DNA of 64,000 nt from Sulfitobacter noctilucicola (GTDB lineage Bacteria; Pseudomonadota; Alphaproteobacteria; Rhodobacterales; Rhodobacteraceae), in assembly GCF_000622385.1 (NCBI RefSeq), contig NZ_JASD01000008.1, positions 434,001 to 498,000 of the forward strand. The letters run 5' to 3'. A program made the position numbers and the translations under genes. The notes under the pieces are model-generated. The model worked only from the letters and a program-made list of their open reading frames with translations, had not been told where the DNA came from and ran no database searches. Positions 51,940 to 60,711 of this stretch are shown in pieces. The stretch's first letter is position 1. The number at the start of each line of letters is the position of its first letter.

Positions 51940-53749
51940 GGATTTCGATGCGCAGGTCGCTCCGCTCATCGTAAAGCAGATCGACAAGCGCGGCGCGACG
52001 CTCCAGAAATCGGGGGAAATTTATGTTGCCTTTTGCTGTTGCTTCGCCTTCCGACATTGAAGCGGGCTCTGACAAACAAAGAGCGTTCACGATCTTGGTG
52101 GCGCGCGCAGTTGCATGTGTGTTGTGGGCAGCTAGCCGTTTTTCAAGCTCGGCATGCAGCGGCGCACAGACAAGAATGCCGTCTTTTTCTTCACTCTCCC
52201 AACCTTGTGCGGCCAGTGCTCCTTTGTTGGGCAGGATTAGCGCGCCGACCTGATCGCGACCAGCGCCCGTAATCACCACGTCCTGCGCAAAGGGGGCAAA
52301 GCGGGCCAACAGGTCCAGACGCAGATTGGCAGCCTGTACCCAGATACCTGTGCTGAGCTTGAAATCCTCCGAAAGACGTCCGTCAAATTGCAGTCCTTGA
52401 TTTGCGTCGGCTTCATCAACAAAACGCATCGCGTCTCCGGTGATGAAATATCCCTCCTCGTCAAATGCCTCGCGGGTCTTTTTGGGATTGCCCAGATAGC
52501 CCTGCATGACACTTCGCGCCTTGATGCGTACATCAAACCGTCCGGTGTTCTCTGGCACAAGTTTCACGTCAATACCGGGCAGAGGAACGCCGACAATCCC
52601 TGCACCCTTAGCAGGCGCGTGTCCGATCAGAGCTGCCGGTGCGGTTTCGGTCAAACCCCAGGATGTGGTAATCAGCGGTAAGGGGCGCCCCGTTTCGCGC
52701 GCGAGCCGTTCCAGCGCGGCCCATGTCTCCTGCGGCAATGAGGCACCCGCATAGAAAATCATATCAAGCTCGGCGAAGTAGGTTTCCCGCAGAGCGGCAT
52801 CCCGCTCAAGCGCCTGCACCAGTTGGGCGAACCCGATGGGCACATTGAAACTGATTGTGCCCGAGATCATCGACAGGTTTTCAAGCGTGCGATCAAAAAG
52901 GCCCGGTGCCGGTTTGCCATCATCCAGATATAGCGCACCGCCGTTCGCCAGCATCATGTTAAAGTTGTGCGAACCCCCAAAGACATGGTTCCACGGGAGC
53001 CAATCAACAACACGGGGGGGGCGATCCGCCAGAAACGGCAGGCATCCTGCGATCTGTGCCTGATTTGAGGTCAGCATTTTCTGGGTGGTCAGCACACCTT
53101 TGGGATCAGAGGTGGAGCCTGACGTCAGCAGGATCTTGGCAAGGGTCTCGGGTCCGACCGCCGCAGCGGCAGTAGAAATATCGGTGCCTGTCGGTGACAG
53201 CATATCCGCAAATGCGGTTTGCCCTGCCTGCGCAGGCGCTGCGCTTAGAACCTCGATTCCGTCAAAGACATCCAGGGACAGCGCATCGCGATATTGCGCC
53301 GCATCTTGCGCAAACACCATTCCGGGCCGCACGAGCCCAGCTGCATATATCAGTCGCGGATGTGCGGCAGGGATCAGCGCGTACTGCTCCGCTACGGGAA
53401 CGACGGGGATGCCGACATACTGTGCCGCAAGCATAAGCAATCCATGCTCGACACTGTTGCCCGAGATCACGAGGATCGGCCTGTCAGGGCCAAGGTCGCG
53501 GGTTAGCAGATGGCTTGAAATCGCGTGAACCTGCATCTGCGCTTGTGCGTAAGTTACTTCACGCCAGCCGTCACCAGATCGATCCGCCAGAAACACGGCC
53601 TCCGGCGTGGCGTTCGCCCAATGGTCCAGCCAATCCCCCGTGCATCGCGCAACCGCACCCATCTGGTAGGTCGAGCGCAGCAGCACCGTACCGTCCACCC
53701 TGTCGGTCCGCTCGACGCGGTGGGGTTTCAGGTTCAGATGCTCGGTCAT
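51932..53749 (-). CDS. fcs: feruloyl-CoA synthase-like acyl-CoA ligase
   Basis: The 605-residue protein has the long N-terminus typical of feruloyl-CoA synthases (RVERTDRVDGTVLLRSTYQMGAVARCTGDWLDHWANATPEAVFLADR). It has the AMP-binding motif ILLTSGSTSDPKGVLTTQKM, VDWLPWNHVFGGSHNFNMML, TSWGLTETAPA and FDGRLSEDFKLSTGIWV. It would make CoA esters of ferulate or related hydroxycinnamates. No enoyl-CoA hydratase/aldolase or vanillin dehydrogenase gene lies nearby, so the exact substrate is open. Confidence 0.88.
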   Translation of the reverse strand: MTEHLNLKPHRVERTDRVDGTVLLRSTYQMGAVARCTGDWLDHWANATPEAVFLADRSGDGWREVTYAQAQMQVHAISSHLLTRDLGPDRPILVISGNSVEHGLLMLAAQYVGIPVVPVAEQYALIPAAHPRLIYAAGLVRPGMVFAQDAAQYRDALSLDVFDGIEVLSAAPAQAGQTAFADMLSPTGTDISTAAAAVGPETLAKILLTSGSTSDPKGVLTTQKMLTSNQAQIAGCLPFLADRPPRVVDWLPWNHVFGGSHNFNMMLANGGALYLDDGKPAPGLFDRTLENLSMISGTISFNVPIGFAQLVQALERDAALRETYFAELDMIFYAGASLPQETWAALERLARETGRPLPLITTSWGLTETAPAALIGHAPAKGAGIVGVPLPGIDVKLVPENTGRFDVRIKARSVMQGYLGNPKKTREAFDEEGYFITGDAMRFVDEADANQGLQFDGRLSEDFKLSTGIWVQAANLRLDLLARFAPFAQDVVITGAGRDQVGALILPNKGALAAQGWESEEKDGILVCAPLHAELEKRLAAHNTHATARATKIVNALCLSEPASMSEGEATAKGNINFPRFLERRAALVDLLYDERSDLRIEILH

Positions 53750-53777
53750 GGAAGGCTTCCTTTAAGATCAGGCCTTT

Positions 53778-55097
53778 CTAGTCAGGCAGAAGAAACAGTG
53801 TGATCGCAGGAAACGCGACAAGGATAACCACCCGCACGATATCAGAGCCAACAAAGTACATGACCGCGCGGTACGTCTGGGTCATCGGGGTTTCGCGGTC
53901 CATCGAGTTGATGATGAACAGGTTCATTCCGACAGGTGGCGTGATCAACCCAACCTCCACGACGATCAGGACAAGGATACCGAACCAGATCGCAACATGT
54001 TCGGGCGACATGCCGAAATCCATCGCCATGATAACCGGAAAGAAGATCGGCACGGTCAGCAGGATCATCGACAGACTGTCCATCAGACAGCCGAACACCA
54101 GATAGAAAGCAAGGATCACGCAAAGCACGAACAGGGGCGAGAAACCCTGTTCCACCACCCAGCCCGCCATAAACTGCGGCACGCCAGACAGCGCCAGAAA
54201 ACCGTTGTAGAAACCTGCGCCCAGCACGATGAAAAAGATCATACCCGTGGTGCGCGCCGTGCCCAACAGGCTTTGCCCCAACACGCGCCAATTCAGGCTG
54301 CCCGAGAGCAATGCGGCAAGTCCAGTCGCTGCGGCCCCGATGGCAGAGCCTTCGGTGGGCGTAAACCAGCCCGCATAAATTCCGCCGACGACCAGCGCAA
54401 AGATGGTCAGAACCGGCCAACAATCAGCCAAGGCGCGGAACCGTTCCGACATTGGCACTGGCGGACGAGTCCCTGCCGCGTCGGGATGCAGCCGCACGTA
54501 AATGGAAATTGTCAGCATGTATCCAAGCGCGGCAAGGATACCGGGGATGAAAGCCGCAAGGAACAGCTTCGCGATGTTCTGTTCAGTCAGGATGGCATAG
54601 ATCACCAGAATGACCGAAGGCGGGATCAAAATCCCCAAGGTGCCCCCTGCCGCCAAAGTCGCGGTGGAAAAGCCACCGGAGTATCCGTAGCGCTTGAGCT
54701 CGGGCAGCGCGACCTTGGACATAGTAGCCGCAGTTGCCAGCGACGATCCGCAGATCGCACCAAAGCCCGCACAAGCCCCGACAGAGGCCATGGCGACGCC
54801 GCCGCGCCGATGCCCCAGAAAGTTCTCAGCCGCTTTGAACAGGGCCTGAGACATCCCCGACAGGGTCGCAAACTGCCCCATCAACAAAAACATCGGAATG
54901 ATGCTGAGCGAATAGCTCGAGAAGGTCGTGTAGGTTTCGGATTTCATTTTTGCCAAAAGGGGCGTCGGGTTGCCCCCCATGGCAAAGTACCACCCGCCAA
55001 ATCCGCAAAGAAGCATCGCAAGCCCGATAGGCGCACGCAGAAAAACCATCAACAACAATACGGGAAAGGACCAGAAGCCCAGCTCTAGGCTACTCAT
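53778..55097 (-). CDS. dctM: TRAP transporter large permease (DctM type)
   Basis: The 439-residue protein has about twelve membrane helices. Family segments are PIGLAMLLCGFGGWYFAMGG, SIIPMFLLMGQFATLSG, CAGFGAICGSSLATAATMSKVALPELKRYGY and LITPPVGMNLFIINSM. It forms the ion-driven channel of a TRAP importer with DctQ and DctP. It starts one base after the dctQ stop. Aromatic carboxylates are the likely cargo from context. Confidence 0.94.
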   Translation of the reverse strand: MSSLELGFWSFPVLLLMVFLRAPIGLAMLLCGFGGWYFAMGGNPTPLLAKMKSETYTTFSSYSLSIIPMFLLMGQFATLSGMSQALFKAAENFLGHRRGGVAMASVGACAGFGAICGSSLATAATMSKVALPELKRYGYSGGFSTATLAAGGTLGILIPPSVILVIYAILTEQNIAKLFLAAFIPGILAALGYMLTISIYVRLHPDAAGTRPPVPMSERFRALADCWPVLTIFALVVGGIYAGWFTPTEGSAIGAAATGLAALLSGSLNWRVLGQSLLGTARTTGMIFFIVLGAGFYNGFLALSGVPQFMAGWVVEQGFSPLFVLCVILAFYLVFGCLMDSLSMILLTVPIFFPVIMAMDFGMSPEHVAIWFGILVLIVVEVGLITPPVGMNLFIINSMDRETPMTQTYRAVMYFVGSDIVRVVILVAFPAITLFLLPD

Positions 55098-55098
55098 T

Positions 55099-55680
55099 TC
55101 AGTGCTCTCCGTGCTCGGATGGAAGAAGGTCGCGGTCGCTGATGGCTTCGACGAGACGCATCACAGCGCAATAAAGCGCTGTGACACAGGCCACCACTCC
55201 GGCCGCAAAACTGGCGGCATAGGCCCACCAGACCGGAAACTGCAGGAACAGAGTGGTCTGGCCGTTGCGGATATACCGTTCCATGCCGCCGTAAAGTTGT
55301 ATCACGATCAAAAGGATCACGGCGGCGAGCACGACTTCCCAAAAACCTGCGATAAACCTGTTTGCCCGTGCGGGCAGAAACGAGGTGAACACATCAACGG
55401 TAGCATGTGCACCATAAAGTTGCGTGACCGGCAGAAAAGAGAAAATGGCAAAAGCAACGCCCGCCTCGAGGAGTTCGTAGCTGCCGTTGATCTCACCCAC
55501 GCCCAAATCGAGAAGCCATTGAGACAGCCCAGTTAAAGATTGGCTGAAGAAGTCACCGTGAAGCAGTTTGTTCACCGACCGCCCAATGATGGAAAGGGTC
55601 GTCAAAACAATCAGAATGACAAGGACAATACCGCCAACCAATGCGGTCAGGCGAGCGAGGGACTGGACAGCGCGGTGCAT
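55099..55680 (-). CDS. dctQ: TRAP transporter small permease (DctQ type)
   Basis: From ATG 55680 it has 193 residues and four membrane helices (LTALVGGIVLVILIVLTTLSIIGR at the N-terminus; LGVGEINGSYELLEAGVAFAIFSFLP; FWEVVLAAVILLIVIQLYGG; YAASFAAGVVACVTALY). It pairs with DctM. Codons for a longer N-terminus exist, but the residue pattern supports this start. Confidence 0.9.
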   Translation of the reverse strand: MHRAVQSLARLTALVGGIVLVILIVLTTLSIIGRSVNKLLHGDFFSQSLTGLSQWLLDLGVGEINGSYELLEAGVAFAIFSFLPVTQLYGAHATVDVFTSFLPARANRFIAGFWEVVLAAVILLIVIQLYGGMERYIRNGQTTLFLQFPVWWAYAASFAAGVVACVTALYCAVMRLVEAISDRDLLPSEHGEH

Positions 55681-55705
55681 GAATTTCTTTCGCAGTTCGT
55701 GCCAA

Positions 55706-55737
55706 ACCTGCGGCAATCACAAGGGACTGCCGCAGGT
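55706..55737 (-). repeat. hairpin between dctP and dctQ
   Basis: ACCTGCGGCA (55706-55715) and TGCCGCAGGT (55728-55737) form a perfect 10-bp stem with a 12-base loop between the dctP stop and the dctQ start. Without a T-run it probably protects the dctP transcript or attenuates dctQM, giving the binding protein in excess. Confidence 0.75.
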
Positions 55738-55757
55738 CAGAAACATTTCGAAGATGC

Positions 55758-56789
55758 TTACTTGTCGTAGGCTTCCATCAGCGAACGTGCTTCGTCGATC
55801 AGAGCTTGACCGTCGATGCCTTTCGTCTCCATGTCAGCGACCCATTCGTCATAGATCGGCTGCGCCGCATCGCGCCACGCCTGAACATCATCGCCTGATA
55901 CAGTGACAATGCTGTTGCCACGATCAACGGCAAGCTGGCGTGCAGGGCCATCGCTGTCTGACTGTGTACCACCGGCAAAGATAGAGAATTCCAGACCGGA
56001 ATTATCGTCGATCACTTTTTTCAGATCGTCAGGAAGCCCTTCGTAACGGTCTTTGTTCATCGCCAGCACAAAGGTCAGAACGTAAAGCGCATTGCCTTCG
56101 AATTCTGTGTGGTTCGACACCAGCTCAGGCACTTTCAGAGCAGCGGTAACTTCCCAAGGAATAGTCGTGCCGTCGATGACACCCTTTGAGAGACCTTCGG
56201 GAATCGCAGGAACCGGCATGCCGACCGGGGTCGCGCCTGTTTTCTCAAGCAGGGAGTTAACCAGCCGTGAGCCGCCACGAATCTTGAGCCCTTCCATGTC
56301 AGAAGGTGTTTTGACCTCTTTGTTGGTGTGGATCATGCCTGGGCCATGAACCCATGTGCCAAGAATGTGCACATCTTTGAACTCTGTGTCCTTCATGTGC
56401 TTTTCAAACATCTGCCAATAAGCCGATGATGCCGCACGTGCGTTGGACATGATGAAAGGCAGCTCGAAGACTTCGGTCGATGGATAGCGGCCCGGCGTGT
56501 AGCCGACCACGGTCCAGACAATATCTGCAACGCCGTCAATCGCCTGATCCATCAGCTCAGGTGGCGTGCCACCTAGCTGCATGGAGGGATAACGCTCCAC
56601 CTTGATGCGGCCTTCACTAGCTTCCTCGACATTGTCTGCCCAGACGTCCAGCACCAGTTTTGGCACGTTCGCCTGTGGTGGCAGGAACTGGTGCATCCGC
56701 AAGGTAACGTCCTGCGCCATTGCTGTGGTGCCAGTCAGTGTGACGGCCAGTGCCGCGCCCGCCAATCCCAAAATTGATCTTCTAAGCAT
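55758..56789 (-). CDS. dctP: TRAP transporter substrate-binding protein (DctP type)
   Basis: This 343-residue periplasmic protein has signal peptide MLRRSILGLAGAALAVTLTGTTAMA. Mature motifs are LRMHQFLPPQANVPKLVLDVWADNVEEASEGRIKVERYPSMQLGG and a ligand-site segment LKIRGGSRLVNSLLEKTGATPVGMPVPAIPEGLSKGVIDGTTIPWE. The arginine of RGGSR is the usual carboxylate clamp. GGGAGAAGAG lies before the ATG. It heads the catabolic island; benzoate, hydroxycinnamates or similar acids are likely ligands. Confidence 0.93.
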   Translation of the reverse strand: MLRRSILGLAGAALAVTLTGTTAMAQDVTLRMHQFLPPQANVPKLVLDVWADNVEEASEGRIKVERYPSMQLGGTPPELMDQAIDGVADIVWTVVGYTPGRYPSTEVFELPFIMSNARAASSAYWQMFEKHMKDTEFKDVHILGTWVHGPGMIHTNKEVKTPSDMEGLKIRGGSRLVNSLLEKTGATPVGMPVPAIPEGLSKGVIDGTTIPWEVTAALKVPELVSNHTEFEGNALYVLTFVLAMNKDRYEGLPDDLKKVIDDNSGLEFSIFAGGTQSDSDGPARQLAVDRGNSIVTVSGDDVQAWRDAAQPIYDEWVADMETKGIDGQALIDEARSLMEAYDK

Positions 56790-57181
56790 TTGTAACTCTT
56801 CTCCCTAATGTGTCGTCCCTGTTTTCGGGGCGATCATTTATATCTGAGGTCAATCAGACAGTACCAGACCGATATCGTCAATGCAGGCGATACATTCTGG
56901 CAAGCCGGACACGTCCGTATCGGCGCATAATGCCGTCCCATTTGTAACTATCAACGGAAAAAGGGTGCCGCGTTAATATAATGCAAAGAACTCTTCTACC
57001 TACGGGATCGTGCCGAGATCTTTGAAATCGCAGGTTGCGGGAACATTGCTTTGAAAAGGCACGGGAGACTGTGGGTCGCACGCCGCCGACTGATCTTCAC
57101 TTCATATCGGCCCGACAATCCCGGCAGCCTGCCGAAATCAGCGCCATTCAGGCGTAACAAACTGAAAACATTGTAAAGTGA
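56790..57181 (-). promoter_or_regulatory. 392-bp region upstream of dctP, no gene seen
   Basis: It should hold the promoter of dctPQM. I see a short inverted repeat TATCG/CGATA spaced by ten bases with TGCA inside (near 56871-56892), and no full TGCA-N6-TGCA site. The open frame at 56878-57081 on the minus strand has no family features or ribosome-binding site. The region ends at the tRNA gene. Confidence 0.4.
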
Positions 57182-57258
<77 letters not shown>

Positions 57259-57466
57259 ATCGGCGCGTGGACTAAGCCAGCACCGCGGTGCCGTCAAGGG
57301 CTAAACCTACGCTTAAATGCGATGGCTGTCAGGATGGCACCTGTCCGCCCCGTTTATCCGTCTACCGCGCATGCCTAACCCGGCCGAAAAGCTTAACTAA
57401 ACAGAATTCGGTTCAAGCGATATCAGTGGCCGCTGGCAAAGTGGTACTGCATTTGTAAACCTAAAT

Positions 57467-58267
57467 TTAGTGTGCAGGCGCTGTAACTGCATCGAGCAAA
57501 CTGCGGCCGCCATCGATCACCATGACCTCTCCTGTCATAAAGCCGGAACTTTCAGCGGCGAGAAACTGAACGGCTTCACAAAGCTCATTCGGAGACGCGA
57601 TGCGACCAAGCGGTGTGTGATCGCGGATGTCATCACGCCAGTCCCGATTGTCCGCGACAGATGCCTGCAATGACCCACTCATCACCGAGCCGAAGGAAAT
57701 GGCATTCACTCTGATCCTGTGTGGTGCCAGCACCAACGCCATAGAGCGCGTCATCTGTTGAACAGCGGCGGCCGCGATAGAATAGCCCATCAACTCAGGC
57801 TGGCTGTGATAGGCCGAGATAGAGCTGAAGTTGATGATTGTACCGGCCTGGCCTTCTTCCTGATCTTCGGACTGTTTGATCATGCGCTTGGCCACGTATT
57901 GGGTAAGTTGCAGCGCCGTCATCAAGTTCTGATCCAAAAGCGTTCGAACAGAATCGTCCTCTACCTCAAGCGCGTCAGTGAGAACGAGCTGGCGGGAGGC
58001 GTTGACCAGAATATCCACCTGATCAAAGGCATCGATCGTGGCGGACACCAGATTGGCAATTGTCAGGCGCTGACGCAGATCACCGGCAAAAATGCGGATA
58101 TTGCCGTCCTCTGGGGCATCGCCCAATTCCTCAACCAGCTTCTTTTCGTTGGCGTCGGCGCACATCACATTTGCACCCTTGTCGGCCAGATGCCGCGCGA
58201 CAGCAAGGCCGATACCATTGGCTGCTCCGGTCACAATCGCGGTCTTGCCCTGAACTGAGAACGACAT
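57467..58267 (-). CDS. SDR-family protein lacking the catalytic lysine
   Basis: The 266-residue Rossmann protein has the cofactor motif TGAANGIG (13-20) and DILVNAS in place of NNAG. Ser149 and Tyr162 of the active site are present. The YxxxK motif reads Y162-S-I-A-A166, so the catalytic lysine is alanine. The C-terminal part (APHRIRVNAISFGSVMSG, FMTGEVMVIDGG) is normal. The protein is therefore likely to be catalytically altered or a binding/regulatory SDR. It follows the RsmC-like gene by 14 bp. Confidence 0.87.
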   Translation of the reverse strand: MSFSVQGKTAIVTGAANGIGLAVARHLADKGANVMCADANEKKLVEELGDAPEDGNIRIFAGDLRQRLTIANLVSATIDAFDQVDILVNASRQLVLTDALEVEDDSVRTLLDQNLMTALQLTQYVAKRMIKQSEDQEEGQAGTIINFSSISAYHSQPELMGYSIAAAAVQQMTRSMALVLAPHRIRVNAISFGSVMSGSLQASVADNRDWRDDIRDHTPLGRIASPNELCEAVQFLAAESSGFMTGEVMVIDGGRSLLDAVTAPAH

Positions 58268-58281
58268 GGCGTTTCCTCTTT

Positions 58282-59280
58282 TTATCCGCGGCGCCGCGCA
58301 CGTACGGGGCGTGTTGCGTGGAACAGTTTGAACCGCGCATCGCCGCCCAGCTCGCTGACCTGCGAAAAGCGTTTTTTCAATTCGGTCTCATACGGCAAAT
58401 GGCGGTTTGCGACCATCCACAGATCACCGTGCGATGAAAGCAGGCGGGCCGCTGCGGCCACAAACGCCTGACCGATCTGCGGCTCGGCGGCACGTCCGGT
58501 GTGGAAAGGCGGGTTCATTACGATGGCATCCATCTTGTGATCCGGCGCCCATTCCACAGCGTCCTGCCAATAGTGGCGCGCACGTTCATCTGTGACATTC
58601 CGTTTGGCACATTCAAGCGCGAGGTGCCCCGCCTCTACCAGATGCATCTGGGTCACATCGGACCGCGTCAGCACATGCGCCGCGAGAAAGCCCCATCCGG
58701 CCCCAAGGTCGGCGACATGGCCGCTCATCTTCTCCGGCAACGCCTCGACCAGCAATGCGGATGCAAGATCAACGCCATCTGCCGAGAATACCCCAGGTGC
58801 CGTCCAGAACCCGCCTTCGGTCCGCTCCGGCGTTCGTATCCAATCCGCAAAGAACTCTGTCGCGGTGGCATCGATCCAGAACATCTTGCCGTGGGCCTTG
58901 GAAATCGGCCCCTGTACCGTCACGCGCCGTTTCATTTCCTTCAGGATCGAATCGACACCGTCGGTTTTCTGTCCGTCAATGATGACCGGCCCGTCCGTCA
59001 CTTCACAGGCCTGCGCAATCAAATGGCGCGCTTCGGCCTTGGCGCGAGGCAGGCACACAATCGCAGCAGCATAAGGGCCGTCTGGTGAATACCGCGCATC
59101 GTAGCCCCGATTGGCCCATGCGTCATAAAAGGGTTTGAAATCGTGCAGCATGTCGCATCTGTCCGGCACAAAACCGGAAAGATCTGCATCCACAGGCGGT
59201 CTGAAAACCGCAATTCGCCCTTCGTCCGGCAGCTCAAGACCGCCAGCGTTCAGCGCCACCTGCAACCGTGCATCAATCAC
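58282..59280 (-). CDS. RsmC/RlmG-like methyltransferase
   Basis: I choose the GTG at 59280 (332 residues), where family similarity starts (IDARLQVALNAGGLELPDEGRIAVFRPP); the in-frame ATG at 59427 lies inside clpS. The N-terminal half is a degenerate methyltransferase copy, as in RsmC. The C-terminal half has the SAM motif VADLGAGWGFLAA (189-201) and NPPF (256-259), typical of guanine-N2 rRNA methyltransferases. The target is probably 16S or 23S rRNA. The ribosome-binding site at the GTG is weak. Confidence 0.85.
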   Translation of the reverse strand: MIDARLQVALNAGGLELPDEGRIAVFRPPVDADLSGFVPDRCDMLHDFKPFYDAWANRGYDARYSPDGPYAAAIVCLPRAKAEARHLIAQACEVTDGPVIIDGQKTDGVDSILKEMKRRVTVQGPISKAHGKMFWIDATATEFFADWIRTPERTEGGFWTAPGVFSADGVDLASALLVEALPEKMSGHVADLGAGWGFLAAHVLTRSDVTQMHLVEAGHLALECAKRNVTDERARHYWQDAVEWAPDHKMDAIVMNPPFHTGRAAEPQIGQAFVAAAARLLSSHGDLWMVANRHLPYETELKKRFSQVSELGGDARFKLFHATRPVRARRRG

Positions 59281-59317
59281 GTCGCATGTTTCTTTTGCGG
59301 GTGGGCCGTCATGCGGC

Positions 59318-59659
59318 TTACTCTTCTTTTTCCATGGTACATTGCAGCGGGTGCTGATGGCGGCGGGCAAAGTCCATGACCTGCGCGACCTTCGTTTCGG
59401 CAATTTCGTGACTGAACACCCCCACAACTGCCAAACCCTTTTTGTGGACTGTCAGCATGATTTCGAACGCCTGCGCGTGGTTAAGACCGAAGAAACGCTC
59501 AAGCACATGCACTACGAATTCCATCGGCGTGAAATCGTCATTCAACAGCATCACCTTATACAAGGGCGGACGCTTTGTTTTAGGCTTCGTCTTGGTCAGC
59601 AGGCCGGTATCGCTATCGTCATCCGATCCGTCTGACATCATGATCTCATCAAGGCGCAT
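59318..59659 (-). CDS. clpS: ATP-dependent Clp protease adaptor ClpS
   Basis: ClpS delivers N-degron proteins to ClpAP. The ATG at 59659 has GGAG six bases upstream and gives 113 residues. After an acidic, flexible N-terminus the core reads [28 protein letters not shown] and [41 protein letters not shown]. The NDD...TPMEFVV segment holds the N-degron pocket. No clpA lies in the window. Confidence 0.95.
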   Translation of the reverse strand: MRLDEIMMSDGSDDDSDTGLLTKTKPKTKRPPLYKVMLLNDDFTPMEFVVHVLERFFGLNHAQAFEIMLTVHKKGLAVVGVFSHEIAETKVAQVMDFARRHQHPLQCTMEKEE

Positions 59660-59748
59660 TTCTGCTCCCGCATGTTTGAGTGAACGATTGTGAGTCGTGA
59701 GACGCGTTATATAACCCGATAAGCTATTTTTGAAAGAGGCATACGAAA

Positions 59749-60456
59749 ATGAGCGCGATCATCACGGCAATCGGATTGGATGCAGACGACACGCTGTGGC
59801 AGAATGAACAGTTCTTTGCGATGACCCAAGACAACTTTGCCGATCTGCTGCGCGATCACACGGATAAGGGCAATCTGATGGAGCGCCTGCTGGCTGCAGA
59901 GCGGCGAAACCTTCCCCATTACGGATTCGGGATCAAAGGATTCACGCTTTCTATGGTAGAGACCGCGATCGAAGTGACCGACGGCAATGTCCCCTCAGAC
60001 GTCATTGCGCAAATTTTGGATATGGGTCGTGATATGCTGTCCCATCCCATCGAATTGCTCCCGCAGGTAGAAGAGACGTTGGTTTCGCTGTCGGCAGATT
60101 TCAAATTGGTCCTGATCACCAAGGGTGATCTGCTGGATCAGGAACGCAAGCTGGCGCAGTCAGGTCTTCGCGACCATTTCGACGGTATCGAAATTGTCTC
60201 GGACAAGACCCCACCAGTTTATGCCGACATCTTTGAGCGGCATGGGACAGGCGCGGATCAGGCGCTTATGGCGGGCAATTCCATGGCCTCTGATGTTCTG
60301 CCAGTACTCGATGCAGGCGGTTGGGCCGTGCACATTCCGCATGCGCTGACTTGGGCATATGAACTTGCCACGGCACCGGAAAACAGGGACCGCTTCACCA
60401 CTCTGGATAAGCTTGGTGCGTTGCCAACGTACATGGAAAAACTGACCGGCGGCTGA
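59749..60456 (+). CDS. HAD-superfamily hydrolase
   Basis: The 235-residue protein has motif [10 protein letters not shown] (nucleophile D11 and acid D13), an alpha-helical cap, motif II VLITKGD, lysine motif III in [12 protein letters not shown], and motif [27 protein letters not shown]. It is a phosphatase of the small-molecule type, probably a phosphoglycolate- or nucleotide-like phosphatase; the substrate is unknown. It is divergent from clpS. Confidence 0.88.
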   Translation: MSAIITAIGLDADDTLWQNEQFFAMTQDNFADLLRDHTDKGNLMERLLAAERRNLPHYGFGIKGFTLSMVETAIEVTDGNVPSDVIAQILDMGRDMLSHPIELLPQVEETLVSLSADFKLVLITKGDLLDQERKLAQSGLRDHFDGIEIVSDKTPPVYADIFERHGTGADQALMAGNSMASDVLPVLDAGGWAVHIPHALTWAYELATAPENRDRFTTLDKLGALPTYMEKLTGG

Positions 60457-60711
60457 CGCGAACAGGCGGCAAAAATCGTAAAAAGGAATCTGGGCAAGTG
60501 CGCCCAAGTCCCGCCACATTCCTGACACAATGGCCCCAATGGTGGGGCACCATACTGCACCCCCAACATATTGACACAGCGCCGCCGCAGAATTGTTTAA
60601 TTCACTGGATTCAGCGGGTTTATCGAAATCCGCAGCTGTGCTAGCCTGAGGCTATAAAAATATGGCCAGTCGAATAATCGGCGGTCTTGAGGCAGACAAA
60701 GGCAGTTCATC

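Noticed and set aside
53997..55088. 363-codon plus-strand frame opposite dctM
   Set aside because: Its product is rich in His, Arg and Gln, as expected from the antisense of membrane helices; dctM is unambiguous.
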